NCBI GenBank assembly: GCA_965240325.2
Contig: OZ251222.1
Coordinates: forward strand, 1,488,001-1,552,000
Source of the DNA: Rebecca billardiae RCC1528
Taxonomy: Eukaryota > Haptophyta
Reading direction: 5' to 3'
DNA length: 64,000 nucleotides
The notes beneath the pieces are model-generated. The model searched no databases and was not told the origin of the DNA. It saw nothing but the letters and a program-made list of their open reading frames with translations. Positions 1 to 11,300 of this stretch are shown in pieces. Numbering within the stretch: the stretch's first letter is position 1; each line of letters begins with the position of its first letter. The position numbers were made by a program, and so were the translations under genes.

Positions 1-497
1 GCGGAGGCGGCGGCGACGGGATCGAGCTCGGCGGCGTGGTCGGAGGCGGTGCTGATGGCGGCGATGATGGTAGCGGGCTTGTTGGCGGCGATGTAGGCAG
101 CGACGGCTGCGGGCTCAGCGGCGGGCTTTGTGGCGGCGATGTAGGCGGTGATGACGGTGGTGGGCTCAGCGGCGGGGTCGGCAGCGGCGACGGCAGCGGC
201 AGGCTCGAGGTGGGCTTGGTGGCGGTGATGGCGGCCGGGCTCGGCTATGGACTTTGCGGCGGTGGGCTCGGGGGCGGAGTCGGTGGCGGCGAAGGTGGCG
301 AACCCAGCGCTAGGCTTGGCGCTGGGGTGGAGGAGATGGGCTTGGTTGTCCGTGGTGGGCTTGGTGGCGGCGATTTGGCGATGATGGCTGTGAGCGGCGG
401 AGTGGCCATGAGCTCGGCAGAGGTGACGGTGGCTCGGGAACGGTGGCTGGCTCGGCGGCGGCTTCGGCGGCCGCGACGGAGACGGGCTGTGAGGCGG
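1..497 (-). CDS. Ala/Pro/Lys-rich repetitive coding-like stretch, runs off left edge
   Basis: I do not recognise a family. On the minus strand one frame (stop codon at 498-500) stays open for about 165 codons to the left edge. It reads as a degenerate repeat of about 16 residues of the type AAxKPAAEPxxVxAYIAA; two units are clear, about 48 bp apart around 90-185. The composition (Ala, Pro, Lys, Glu, with Tyr and Ile at fixed places) is more protein-like than the Gly-rich opposite strand. No ATG was found in this frame, so this would be an exon of a gene continuing to the left. It could instead be a GGC-rich minisatellite that happens to be open. Confidence 0.3.
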
Positions 498-1569
498 CTA
501 GGGCGGTGGTGTGGGATGGGATTACTGCGTCACTGTTGCCCTCGGTCAGAGCTTGGCGGGGACACAGCGCGGCCAAGCTCCGGGCGTTGGCGCTGCCGCC
601 AGGTCGGCCGCAGGCCACCCACTCGTCGGCAAAGCTTGGGCGGCAGCGATGCCCAGACATGAAGGAGGGCACTGCGGGATCGCTGCGTCACCTCGGGAAG
701 GCTGAGTCCATGAGAGAGATGATCGGCACTGCCCCGTCTGGTGGAGTTCGATGAGCTGACTTAGACTACTTTTGCGACCGTAGGCTGCTGCTCGGCCTTG
801 TCAGAGTCGACATCCGACCTAGCGCCAGCGCGGCGCAGTACGTATCGATTGAGTCATTGCGCGGACCAGCAGCATGAGACGTCATCGCGACTCGGAGTTC
901 GTCACGTGCCACTCAACCGCGTCCGACCCGCCCCACTGCCACCTTGGGCAAGCGCCTGCAGACGATACGGCGGGCCAGCATCATAAGCTGCGCTCCTGCT
1001 GAGTGCTGGCTGATGATGACTGCGTCAGACGACTGCGCATTGCAGCCGCAGCCATACCGTACATACGCTCTCAGCGGGACTACGCGCGAGTTGTTCTGCC
1101 TTCTAGCGGTGCCGGCACGTGGCGCGACGATTCTGGCGTCATTATCACTTGACGACTCGACTGATCACGACGAGTGGCCCTTCTCAAGCAAGTGCAGCAG
1201 CATTAGAAGTATAGCCTACACTCGTCCGTCATCGTCTGGTTCCCCTGAGAAGTCTTCTGGAATGCATCAGCGACATGCTCCCGCAGCCTGGTCAGTGGTC
1301 CAAGCCAGTCACATCCGGCAGCCTGACATCATCCCACATGCCGCGTGGGCAGAGAGGCGCGCTATGCCCACGCGACTGGCTTCCTAGAAGCTGCCGTGAC
1401 GGAACGAGTGTCAGCAGTGGACCGCCGGCCGGTGCCGCGCGCCGCACCGCCGGGCCCAATGGCAACGAACACCCGGTGGCCGGCGGTGCGGCCCTAGGCT
1501 AGTGCGGCGGATCTATCGCGTATAGAACGACCGGCCGTGACGCGCTCTGCACCACGTACATTCGGACGC
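498..1569. other. No gene recognised
   Basis: Short ORFs only, with no recognisable motif and no convincing codon pattern on either strand. Base composition is lower in GC around 780-1270 than in the flanks. Confidence 0.5.
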
Positions 1570-3208
1570 GGCAATGAGCAGCATGCACCACCGTCCGGCC
1601 GTCTCAGGTCGCTGTCGTCGGCAGCCAGCCGGTGCCGGGCACGGTGGCGCCGGGCGCTCGTAGCTGAAGGACCGCGATCAAGGATTGATTGCCAAGTCGT
1701 CAGCCGACGACTGGGAAGTTGAGCCTGATGCTGCCCGCTGCCGGTTCGCGGGACGAATGACGAGCAGCCTATGGCCCGTGAACCTGCGTCAGCTCCTAGA
1801 ACTCTTCCAGACGCGGTGAGGATATCCCTCACGAACTCAGCCCTCTCGCGCTGACGCAGCGCGTCTTGCGGCCTGCTGCGTGCCGCGAGCTATCGGACAG
1901 CGCGGCCCGCCGGCCGCGGGCCTTGGGCGGCGGGTCGACGGCTCCAGGCGGCTGCGGAGGACGCGGAGGCCGGTCGCATCCCGGCCAAGGCGTGGGCATC
2001 GGCCCGGCGGTTGGGCCCGTCAGCACGCCGGCAAGCGCTCTGATGCCACTCGAGACTGGCTGCCGAGCTGTCGCGCAACCGTGCCCGGCAAGACACGTGG
2101 GTCCGCGCCGAGCGTTCACCGGCCTCCGAACCCGCGCACGCCTCCCAGACCAGGGCCAGGGCATGCGCCGTCGATCTACCCAGCCGGAAGCAGCTCGACA
2201 GCCCCGCTGTGTGCGCGCGCGCCTGCCGGTATGTCCGCTGCCCGCTCGAGGGCGAGCACGCGGCGCCTCACCTGCCGACCACGACAGCGCGCCTCGCGTG
2301 CACACTCTGATGGCGAGGCCCGGGATCTGGGCAGGCGATGGCACTACCCGCGCCTCCGCCAAGTCTCGGCCTGGCCGAGCCTGCCACAACGAGCAGCATG
2401 CACCACAGTCCGGCCGTCTCAGGTCACTGTCGTCGGCAGCCAGCATTCGCCGGGCGCGATGGCGCCGGGCGCTCGCGCGCGATCAAGGATTGATTGCCAT
2501 CAAGTCGTCAGCCGTCGACTGGGAAGCTGAGCCTGATGCTGCCCGCTGCCGGGTCGCGGGACGAATAACGAGCAGCCTACGGTCCGTGAACCTGCGTTAG
2601 CTCCTAGAACGCTTTCAGACGTGGTGAGGATCTCCCTCACGACCTCAGCCCTCTCGCGCTGACGCAGCGCGTCCGCTGCCACTCTACGGCCTTGCTTCCT
2701 GCTGCGTGCCGCGAGCTCTCGGACAGCCCGGCCCGCCGGCCGCGGGCCTTGGGCGGCGGGTCGACGGCTCCAGGCGGCTGCGGAGGACGCGGAGGCCGGT
2801 CGCATCCCGGCCAAGGCGTGGGCATCGGCCCGGCGGCTGAGCCCGCCAGCACGCCGGCAAGCGCTCTGATGCCACTCAGCCTCGAGACTGGCTGCAGAGC
2901 TGTCGCGCAACCGTGCCCAGCAAGACACGTGGGTCCGCGCCGAGCGTTCACCGGCCTCCGAACCCGCGCACGCCTCCCAGACCAGGGCCAGGGCATGCGC
3001 CGTCGATCTACCCAGCCGGAAGCAGCTCGACAGCCCCGCTGTGTGCGCGCGCGCCTGCCGGTATGTCCGCTGCCCGCTCGAGGGCGAGCACGCGGCGCCT
3101 CACCTGTCGACCACGACAGCGCGCCTCGCGTGCACACTCTGACGGTGAGGCCCGGGATCTGGGCAGGCGATGGCACTACCCGCGCCTCCGCCAAGTCTCG
3201 GCCTGGCC
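1570..3208. repeat. Tandem duplication, two copies of a ~0.82 kb unit
   Basis: Copy 1 is about 1570-2385 and copy 2 about 2386-3208, with an offset of 816-826 bp. Both copies share landmarks such as GAGCAGCATGCACCA (1575 and 2391) and GCGTGCCGCGAGC (1878 and 2704). They differ by scattered substitutions and small indels, so the duplication is not brand new. Long ORFs cross the unit on both strands, but they show no known motif and look like chance openings in GC-rich DNA. Confidence 0.85.
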
Positions 3209-3483
3209 GAGGGGCACAACACTGGCCGAGCCCTCGGCCCGGCGCGCCGCCGCCAGCCTGTGCTGAAAAGCCCAAGCCGTGCGCGGCAGGCCTGCGCGTG
3301 CGAGCGGCGATGGGCGTGGGCGGCGTTGCGCGGCGCGAAGTGGGCCAGGGGCATGTCAGCCTCGACTCCGCCGCGTCGCGCGCGGCCGAGCGCGCGCTCT
3401 GCGCGCGGGGCGCGCGACGCGAGGCGGGCGCTCGCGCACGCACGCGGCCATCCCATCCAGCGCCAACGGGCGGCGCCAGCGGA

Positions 3484-3554
3484 GGGACCTTCACTCGTCG
3501 AACGTGTGAAGGTCCCTCGAGACGTGTGAAGGTCCCAGTGGGAGGGACCTTCAC
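3484..3554. repeat. Paired hairpins built from four GTGAAGGTCCC copies
   Basis: GTGAAGGTCCC occurs as two inverted pairs at 3484-3494/3506-3516 and 3526-3536/3544-3554, giving two adjacent stem-loops. It lies about 180 bp upstream of the membrane-protein gene. It could be a regulatory site for that gene or a small foldback element. Confidence 0.75.
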
Positions 3555-3732
3555 ACGAGTCCGAGTTCGGCCGTGCTCCCTCCGACCAAGCCCTTCGTCT
3601 GTTTCGTCGTCCAACGACAGATTTACGTCCGGGCGGCGTGACCACTCCGGACGGAGCAAGTAGGAGCTGCGGCGGCACGTTTGCGCGGCTCGGTCGGTCG
3701 CCAGGGTGGCGGGCGCTTTTTTGGAGGCCGGC

Positions 3733-6700
3733 ATGGAGCCCGGCCAACCGTGCGGCGGGACGGCCTCGTCGGCGAGCCCGATGCGTGCGCCGGCGAACAC
3801 GCCAGCGCGTGGCGTCCGTCGGCCAGCACCAATACCGACCGCATCGCTCATGGAGCGCCTCACCCTGCTGCAGGGAGACGAGCCGGGCAGCGGCCCCAGC
3901 CAATCGCTGCTTCGGCCGTGGCGGTCGAGGCACGAGGCGGTCGGTGGCGCTGCTTCTCCTCGCGCGGCGCGCGCACAGGCGGCGATGAGCAGGGGCTCGG
4001 CATCCACATCCGATGCGCAAACACGGGCGAGTTCTGCTCCGGCGCGGCTGACACACACGCGGACGCGCCGCGTCTCGCGCCGGCTGCTCAGCGACGCCGA
4101 GCGAGCGGAGCGGCGACGGCTGCGGGCCACTCGCAAGGCGGCAGCTTTGCGAGCGGCCGTGGTGGGCGAGAGTGACGCGGCTGCGTCCGCGAATGCGCCG
4201 CACAGGAGACGGCACTCCCTGACCAGCGGCGGGGAGAGGGGCAGCACGAGCTGGCGTGCTGTCACGCAGGCGAGAACGGGCCCGTCTCCGATGGCGTCGC
4301 AAGCCCAGCGCGTGCGTTTCGCGACGCCGCTCTCCACGACGAGCGGCGCCGCCCTGGCCTCGCGGCCGGGCTCACTCGGCGCACCGCTCGCTGGTCCGCC
4401 GGCCAGCGTGACGCCGTCGGCGCCCCCCCCCGCGCACGCTCTGGGTACCAGCTGGGTGCAGCAGCTGCCCCCCGAGCACGAGCCGAGCAGGCACGAGCCA
4501 CCTGGGCCTCACGCCGCCGCCGCCGCCGCCTCCTCCTCCTTCTCGCCGAGGGCTCCCGTGCCTCTCAAGGTGATGCGGCTAGACGTCTCTCTGTCGGACC
4601 TCCACGCGCCTGTCCGCGCGCCCGCCGCCGCCGCCGCGGCCGCCGCCGCCACCGCCGCCGCTGCCGCCGAGAGCGCTGCGCCACCACCCGCGACGCGCAC
4701 GGGCGCGATCATGGCGTTCCTCCGCCGGTGGCAGCGACGGCTTCGCTCCGAGCTGTACGATCTGCGCCAAACGGCGCAGGCAAACGAGGAGCACTTGCAG
4801 CGATATGAGGCCAGCCTGCCCGCTTCGCCCTTGCCCTCGCTCCTGGACATGCCCTCGCTCCTCAGGTCGCGCAGCAGCTCGCGCCTGTCGCAGCAGCTTT
4901 CGCCACGCCCGAGCAGCCTCGTCGCTACTCCCTCGGAGCTGCTGCTGGCGGAGAAGCCCCGCGAGGGCACGCTGGGGCAAGCGATGCGGCACGCGCGGCG
5001 CGCGACGAGGCGCGTGCGCGCAGCGCCGCTGCTCACGTGGCTGTGCCTCCTGCTCGGCTTCCTCGCCATCGCGTTGCTCGTGTACCTGCTCATCCTCGTG
5101 CACGTGCTCAGCGAGTTTGCAAAGCTGCCGTGCACGAACATCGTGCTGGAGGAGGTCGCGCTGCCGGACCTGTGCTCGGCCAATGTGCCCATCGAGGTCA
5201 AGATCCGCATCCAGTCCGGCTCGGCCTACTCAGTGTCCATCACCGACCTGAATGCGATCTTCATGGTGAACGGCACGCAGGAGCTGCTCAAGGTCTCGGT
5301 GCCCGGGAAGCACACGATCAGCTACGGCGACGAGCTCCACCAGCTCACGGCGTACCTCACCATCCCGGACGAGGCGTTCATGGCCAACTTCGCGTACGAC
5401 ATGGTGGCGGGCCGCCCGCCGGCGACCGTGTCGTCGCAGTCCATCGCGATGACCATGCTCCTCTCGACGCGCGCCATCCTGCCGTTCCGCTCGGAGCTCG
5501 CGTACAACGTGAACGCGGACCTGCCGCTCACGGACGAGGCGACTACGCGCATGCGCGAGGAGACGGCGATGGTGCAGCGCGCGGTGGGCTGCAAGGACGC
5601 GTCGGGGATCCACGCGGCCCTGGCGTCGATCCCAACCTACGTGAACAACTCGTTTGGATTCTCGGGCATCAAGGTGCGTCGCGTGCGCACACACTCGCGA
5701 GGAGGGCCCGAGGAGCCCCCGGCGCGCCTCTCTCGCAGCCCAGAGGCAGGCTCCGTCGCGGTTGGCGCGCTGACCCGGTTGCCCGCGACCCCTTCCGCCC
5801 CCAACACGCGCCCGACCTGGACCCATGCGCCCCGCAGCTGGAGGAGGCGACGACGAAGCGCATCCACGCGAGTCTCGGCGTCGCCGTTCGGCTGAACGGG
5901 CCGTTCCGCGTGTCCCTCCCGGCCGTCTCGCTGCAGGTGTGCTCCGGCCGTCTGCTGCCGGTGACCAACGTGACGTCTGGCCTGCGCCTGTTCACGGGCG
6001 AGCACGGCGCGACCGAGGCGCACGATGGCCACGGCCTCGGCGTGATGGGCGCGATCAAGAGCTCGGGGATTGCGGAGGCGTACGTCCCTCCCGCGTGCCT
6101 CGGCACCATCTCGTCGCGGCCGGCGGTCATCGCGCCCGACAGGCGGATCGAGCTTTTCGCCGACGGCGTGATGAACTTCTACGGCTCGAACGAGGACTCC
6201 AAGCGCGAGGCGCTGCACTTCGTCGATCGCGTGACGCGTGGCCATGCCATCAACGTGCACGGCTCCAACGCGAAGGAGCTCCACCACTCGCGCGAGGGCG
6301 ACCTCTCCGAGGCGTACAACGTCGCGTCGGACAACTGCCTGCTGCAGCGGCTCGCGCAGCAGGTGGACGTCGAGGTGCCCTTGTGGGAGCTCATCCCCAC
6401 GCTGGCCCCCGTGGTCGAGGACGCCATGCTCGGCTCAGCGTGCATGGTCGGCCTCGCGCTCCACTGGTGGGAGCCCGACTCGAAGGCGTCGAAGGCGGAC
6501 GACTCTGCGGTGATGTACGACTGCATCACGTTTGTGAAGAAGGGGCTGGACGTGGCGGCGGGCAAGCCGCCGCCTGACGTGGGCAGCCACGCCTGGGCGC
6601 ACGCGGACAACACCTACTACGACTTCGTGCGGCTGGGTGGCGACGACGTGGCCTGCCGGTACCGGCACGAGCACGACTGGGACAAGAAGTACGCGCACAC

Positions 6701-7985
6701 GGTCTTCAAGTACCACGACCCGCACAACTCGGCGCCGCGGCTGCAGTGCGAGGAGGCGTGCGCGTCGCGCGCGGACTGCTTCGCGTTCCAGCTCGATCAC
6801 CACAAGGTCAAGGGCGAGCCGAAGGTCGAATGCCAGCTGTGGGCGTACCCGCCTAACGCCACCACCCCGCGGCCTGGCTCGTCGTGCACCCTGCTCGTCA
6901 AGGCCGACTTCCCGTCGCTCCGCGATCAGATACTCGCGGCGGCACCGGCCGAGTACCGGCACGCCTACTACCGGAAGAAGACGCGCATGATGTCTGCGTC
7001 GAGCTGCAAGGTGGCGTGCGAGACGAACAAGCGTTGCTCCTTCGTGGAGTACGACTCGTCGTCGGCGCGCTGCGCTCTGTGGAAGCGCGTGGACGCCGAC
7101 AACCTCTTCCCGCGGCCGCCACCGCGGCCGCCGCCTCCGAGCCCGCCCAGCGCGCCGCCGAGCCCGCCGTCGCCACCACCCAGCCCCCGGCCGCCGCCGA
7201 GCCCGCCGAGTCCGCCGCCACCGCTTCCGCCGCCGAGTAGCCCGCCGCCCAGGCCACCATCGCCGCCAGCGAGGCCGCCTCCGAGCGCGCCTCCGCCGCC
7301 GGCGTGCGCCTACATGGACCTGACGCGCACTGCCGGTGTGCGCGCCGAGGCGAGCTCGGAGAACGTCCACCACGGCCACACGCAGAAGGCGAGCCTTGCG
7401 CTGGACAGGGATGCGCACACATCCTGGTGCTCGAAAGTGACCCCGAAGCCGTCGATCACGGTCGATCTGGGTGAGCCGCCCGACAACACAGCGCCGCCTG
7501 CGCACTGGCCCCACACCTTGCGTGCACGCGTGCGCGTGGCGAGCATCGGCGCTCATGCCAGCCACTCAAAACCGTGCGTGCCTCCCGCCGCCGCGCCGCC
7601 AACCGGAACACAGGCTCACCCCGGCTCGTCCACAAGATCGACATCGAGTGGGACTGGGAATACGCCCAATCCTTTGTCGTCGAGTCGAGCATGGATGGGG
7701 CCACGTGGCGCGAGCAAGTTCAGGTTCGACGCCGGCGCCGATGCGCCCGCGAGGTCGAGCTCGGAGCGTGCGTGATTGCGACGCACGTTCTGACGTGCGT
7801 CATCTCCGCCACGCGCGCGTGCGCCCTCGCAGGGGACGAATCAGCACGTGCCTCGATCCAAGTACGCCTTGCACCTCCCGTACCACGTGGTGGCGCAGTT
7901 CGTACGCGTGACGAGCCTGAACAGTGGGCGGGGTCACGGCCACGGCTACTGCATTCGGACGTTGGAGGTTTGGGGCTGCCAGTGA
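3733..7985 (+). CDS. Single-pass membrane protein with PAN-like, Pro-rich and F5/8 type C (discoidin-like) domains
   Basis: Four exons fit without frame breaks: 3733-5673, 5838-7470, 7614-7723 and 7833-7985 (1278 aa). Introns are 164, 143 and 109 bp. Residues 1-430 are Ser/Arg/Ala-rich and disordered. One membrane segment lies at about 432-460 (LLTWLCLLLGFLAIALLVYL). It is followed by a beta-rich region with N-glycosylation sequons (NGT, NNS, NVT). Two Cys-rich PAN/Apple-like segments follow near 919-960 and 1015-1060, then a PPSPPP-type linker at about 1070-1134. The C-terminal discoidin-like domain shows LDRDAHTSWC, VDLG, the exon-3 stretch VVESSMDGATW and the ending RTLEVWGC. The domain reads through only when introns 2 and 3 are removed, which supports the model. 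Likely role: cell-surface or matrix adhesion protein, C-terminus outside (inference). The start is the first ATG in the open frame; an upstream exon is possible. Confidence 0.85.
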
Positions 7986-8346
7986 CAGGCGGACCGCGTG
8001 TCACGCTCCGCCGTCAGCGCGAGCAGTGCGGCTGTGCGGCGGAGCTGGCCATGAAGATTATTATTAGCGAGCGGCGCGCGCCAGCGCGGCGCATCAGCGC
8101 ATGCATTATTATATTTTGTTTATTGATGACTGACTACGAGTATATAACGCACTACTACGATGACGCGCCGCGCGTCGTCATCATCACCGACGATGACACC
8201 ATCATCATATCATCATCAGCGCAGTACGTAGTGTCATCATAGATCATAGTTAGACGATGTGCCGTGACCCGTGTGCGCCAGCGTTGGCACTGCGGCCCAC
8301 TGCTTGGCATGGCCTGATGCAGGCGGCGTCTCCCGTTCTGACCCAC
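7986..8346. other. Intergenic space between two convergent gene tails
   Basis: AT-rich for this locus, with TTATTATTAG and ATTATTATATTTTG stretches around 8055-8120 and an imperfect GATGACGCG/CGTCGTCATC hairpin near 8158-8184. It probably holds the 3' ends of both transcripts. No gene seen. Confidence 0.5.
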
Positions 8347-11300
8347 TCAGCCGGCAGTGCTGACTGGCCGGCTGGTCGCCGCAAGCGCAGCTCGCAGCTC
8401 AGCCACCGCATCGACGACGCCCGCGCACATTGCGAACTTCGCCGAGCACATGTCCGCGATGTCCGCGATGCGGCTGGCCCCGGGCGATCCTGCTGCGCAT
8501 CCGCGGAGCACCTCGGAAACGCCTTCGCACTGCAGCGCTGCCGCTACGGCGAGGAGGCAGTACTTGGCGAGAGCTGCGGGAACGCGATCGCGCAGGAGGC
8601 GCGTGCCGCGCTCGGCCGTTGTGAGCTGAGGACGCTCAAAAGGTCTGCGAACGACCGTCGCAGGACGGGACACGTCATCACTTTGATCGCGGAGCGCGCG
8701 GGCGCGCACGCACCTTTCCCAGTGCCGCCGTTCGCACGATGGATGGCATCAATGCACTCGATGACACCGTCTGCGAGCACTCGCGAAGATGGCGCGGCTG
8801 CGGGTGCTCGCTCGGCATGCCGGAGCAGCTCGCGCAGCTGGAGCAAACGCAGGCGGGGCACGAGGGGGCGGGCGAGATGAGGACATGCCGGCCTCACACC
8901 AGCGCGTGCACGCTGCACACACGTGACGGCTTTCCACGCGTAGCATCGGCGCGGGGCGGATTTCGAGGGCGCACACCGTTGCGACCGCGTAAGGCTCGGC
9001 GCGGACATCGCGGAGCAGCAGGGCGCTCCACCGCTGCTGCTGCACAAGGCCGGACACCAGCTCTGCGCGCGGGGTGGCGGGGCGTCCGCGCCGGCCGGGC
9101 ACGCCGTGTGGGCAGGCGCAGGTGGAGGGCATGTGGCGGTGAGCACACGGGCGCGCGGCGTCGTGACGACGCGGGTGCGTACGGCAGACCGGTCCCGCGC
9201 GAGGCCCCCCCGCGCGCGCACCGCGTGCTGGCGAGCAGATGGACGCGTCGTCGCCAACGGCGTGCACGAGCTCGGCGAAGCACAGGAGGCACATCCACGC
9301 GGCCGACTTGACGCGCTCGTCGTGCGCGCTCTCGAGGAGGCCCTCGCCCAGGACAGCGCACAGATCTGCGTTGCCCAGCAGGGCTCGCACCTCGATGGGC
9401 GGCAGTCCGTCTGCGCCCGCATCGGGATCGGCGCCGCGCGCGCCGCCCGCCGAGGCCAGCTCCTGCAGCGTGATGCATGTCCGGCCGACAGCCTTGAGCG
9501 CGCTCGCACGCAAGCCAGCGTGCACGTGGTCAGCGGGAGCGCCGATGGCGCGGATGAGGTGGACGAGCACCTGCTGCGGCATGTCAGCAGGCGGCTTGGG
9601 GCTGAAGCGCTCGTCGAGCACGGGCGCGATCGTCTCGTACGCCTCGGGCGCACACAGAGAGCCCGCGCTGCCCACGAGCGCGCTCGCGAGCTGATGCCAC
9701 GAGCGCGGCGCAACGCTGGGCGAGCGAGGCGTGAGCGGGTCCGTCAGCGGCACCTCCAGCGAGTCGCTGCGCGCGCCGAGCATCGTGTGCGCGCCGAGCG
9801 GGTGCGGCTCCTCACCGGCTGGCCCGCTGTTCTCCTTGTCATCCTCGCGCTGCCCGACCTCCGGCTCCGGGCTGCCGCCGCCCGGCGCAGTCGGCACGGC
9901 GCCTCCAGCTGCGTCGACCTGCGCGCTGTCCTCCGCAGCGCCACCGCTCATGATGACGGGTGGTGCACGCCGCGGCGACCGTGCTGCAGCGGGTGCCGCA
10001 GACGAGGCCGGGGCCCCGGCCAGGGGGGTCTCGGTCGACGGCGCAGCCGCCCGCTGCAGGCGGGGCTGCGCCGCGTCCTCTGCCGCCGAGCAGACCGCCG
10101 GCGCGTGCGCTGCCACGTGCGCGATGCCGGGGCTGAGCTGGCGCTCCTCGGCAGCCGCCTCGCCAGCAGCGCCGCCGCGCTCGGCCTCATCGACGGCGGC
10201 ATCGGGCGCGGCTGGCATTCGCGCGCTCGGGGTGCGCGGGCCGTCGGTGAGGTCGACCACGCTGCTCGTCTGCGCCGGGCTGGGCGCACCGGTGCGCGCG
10301 GAGACGGCACGCTTCGCCAGCTCGAAGGGGTTGGTGACGGCGCCGGCTGCGCTGGAGGCCGGGTTTGCACGGGGCCGCTTGGCCGAAGGTGGCACTTTCG
10401 GCGGGCGCGCCGCGCCCGGCGTCACCTGCGACGGCGCAGCGCTGTGTTCCGCCGCAGCAGCGCGCGGCCCGGCGGCGTGCGCCACTGCAGCGGCCGCCGG
10501 TGCCGACTCGCTCTCCTCCGTCGGCAGAGCGCTGCCGCACGGGGTCGGCGCCGCCGCGCTCGCCGGCGCTGCAGCAGCAGCGCGTGGCGCGGGTGAATAG
10601 CCGACGTGCGGCGGCTGCTCAGCCGCCGCCGCGACAGGTGCGCTAGCGCCGGCGGCCAGCGCGGCGGCGGGCGGCGCCTCGGGGGCCGCCGGCTGTGCAT
10701 CCTCCGACGCGCTGACTGCCGCCGCGGCTGCTGCTGCAGCCGCCGGGCTGCCGCCCGGCGGCGTGGGTGGGCTGGTGAAGAAGGCCGCCGCACGCGCGAT
10801 GCCACCAGGGCGTGCACCCGCGCTCGTGCTCGCGCTCGGCTTCGGGCCCTTGGGCGCGCGCTTCACGACCAGAGGCCCGGTGATGGGCGCGGGCGCCGAC
10901 GCGTGCTCGGGCTGCGTGCGAGCGGCCAGCCGGGCCATCTCCTGCGCGTGCGCCTCGAGCAGGTGCGGGCGCGCACGCCATGGCTCGCGCCCGCTGCGCT
11001 CCTCGCAGCAGGCGAGGATCTTGCGCTCGGTGCTCAGCTTGGACAGGTGCGGGTGGGCGGCGCGCAGCGCACCCACCAGCGCCGCGAGCCCCGCTGTCGA
11101 CTGGTGCACGAGGAGCAGCAGCTCTGGCGTGTACTCGTCGGTGATCTGCGCCGGCGCGCGGCCCGCCGCAGGCGGTGCGTCGGAAGCGCCCGGCGACGCG
11201 GAGGCCGGGCAAGCCGCCGCCGCTGCCGGCGCGCCGTCGGCGGCGAGTGCCTGCGTGCCGCCGCCATCGCTCGGCGCGGGCGGCGCGGGCGGCGGCACGA

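Noticed and set aside
2637-4337. 566-codon minus ORF
   Set aside because: Crosses the tandem duplication and the hairpins, Arg-rich, no motif; a chance opening in GC-rich sequence.
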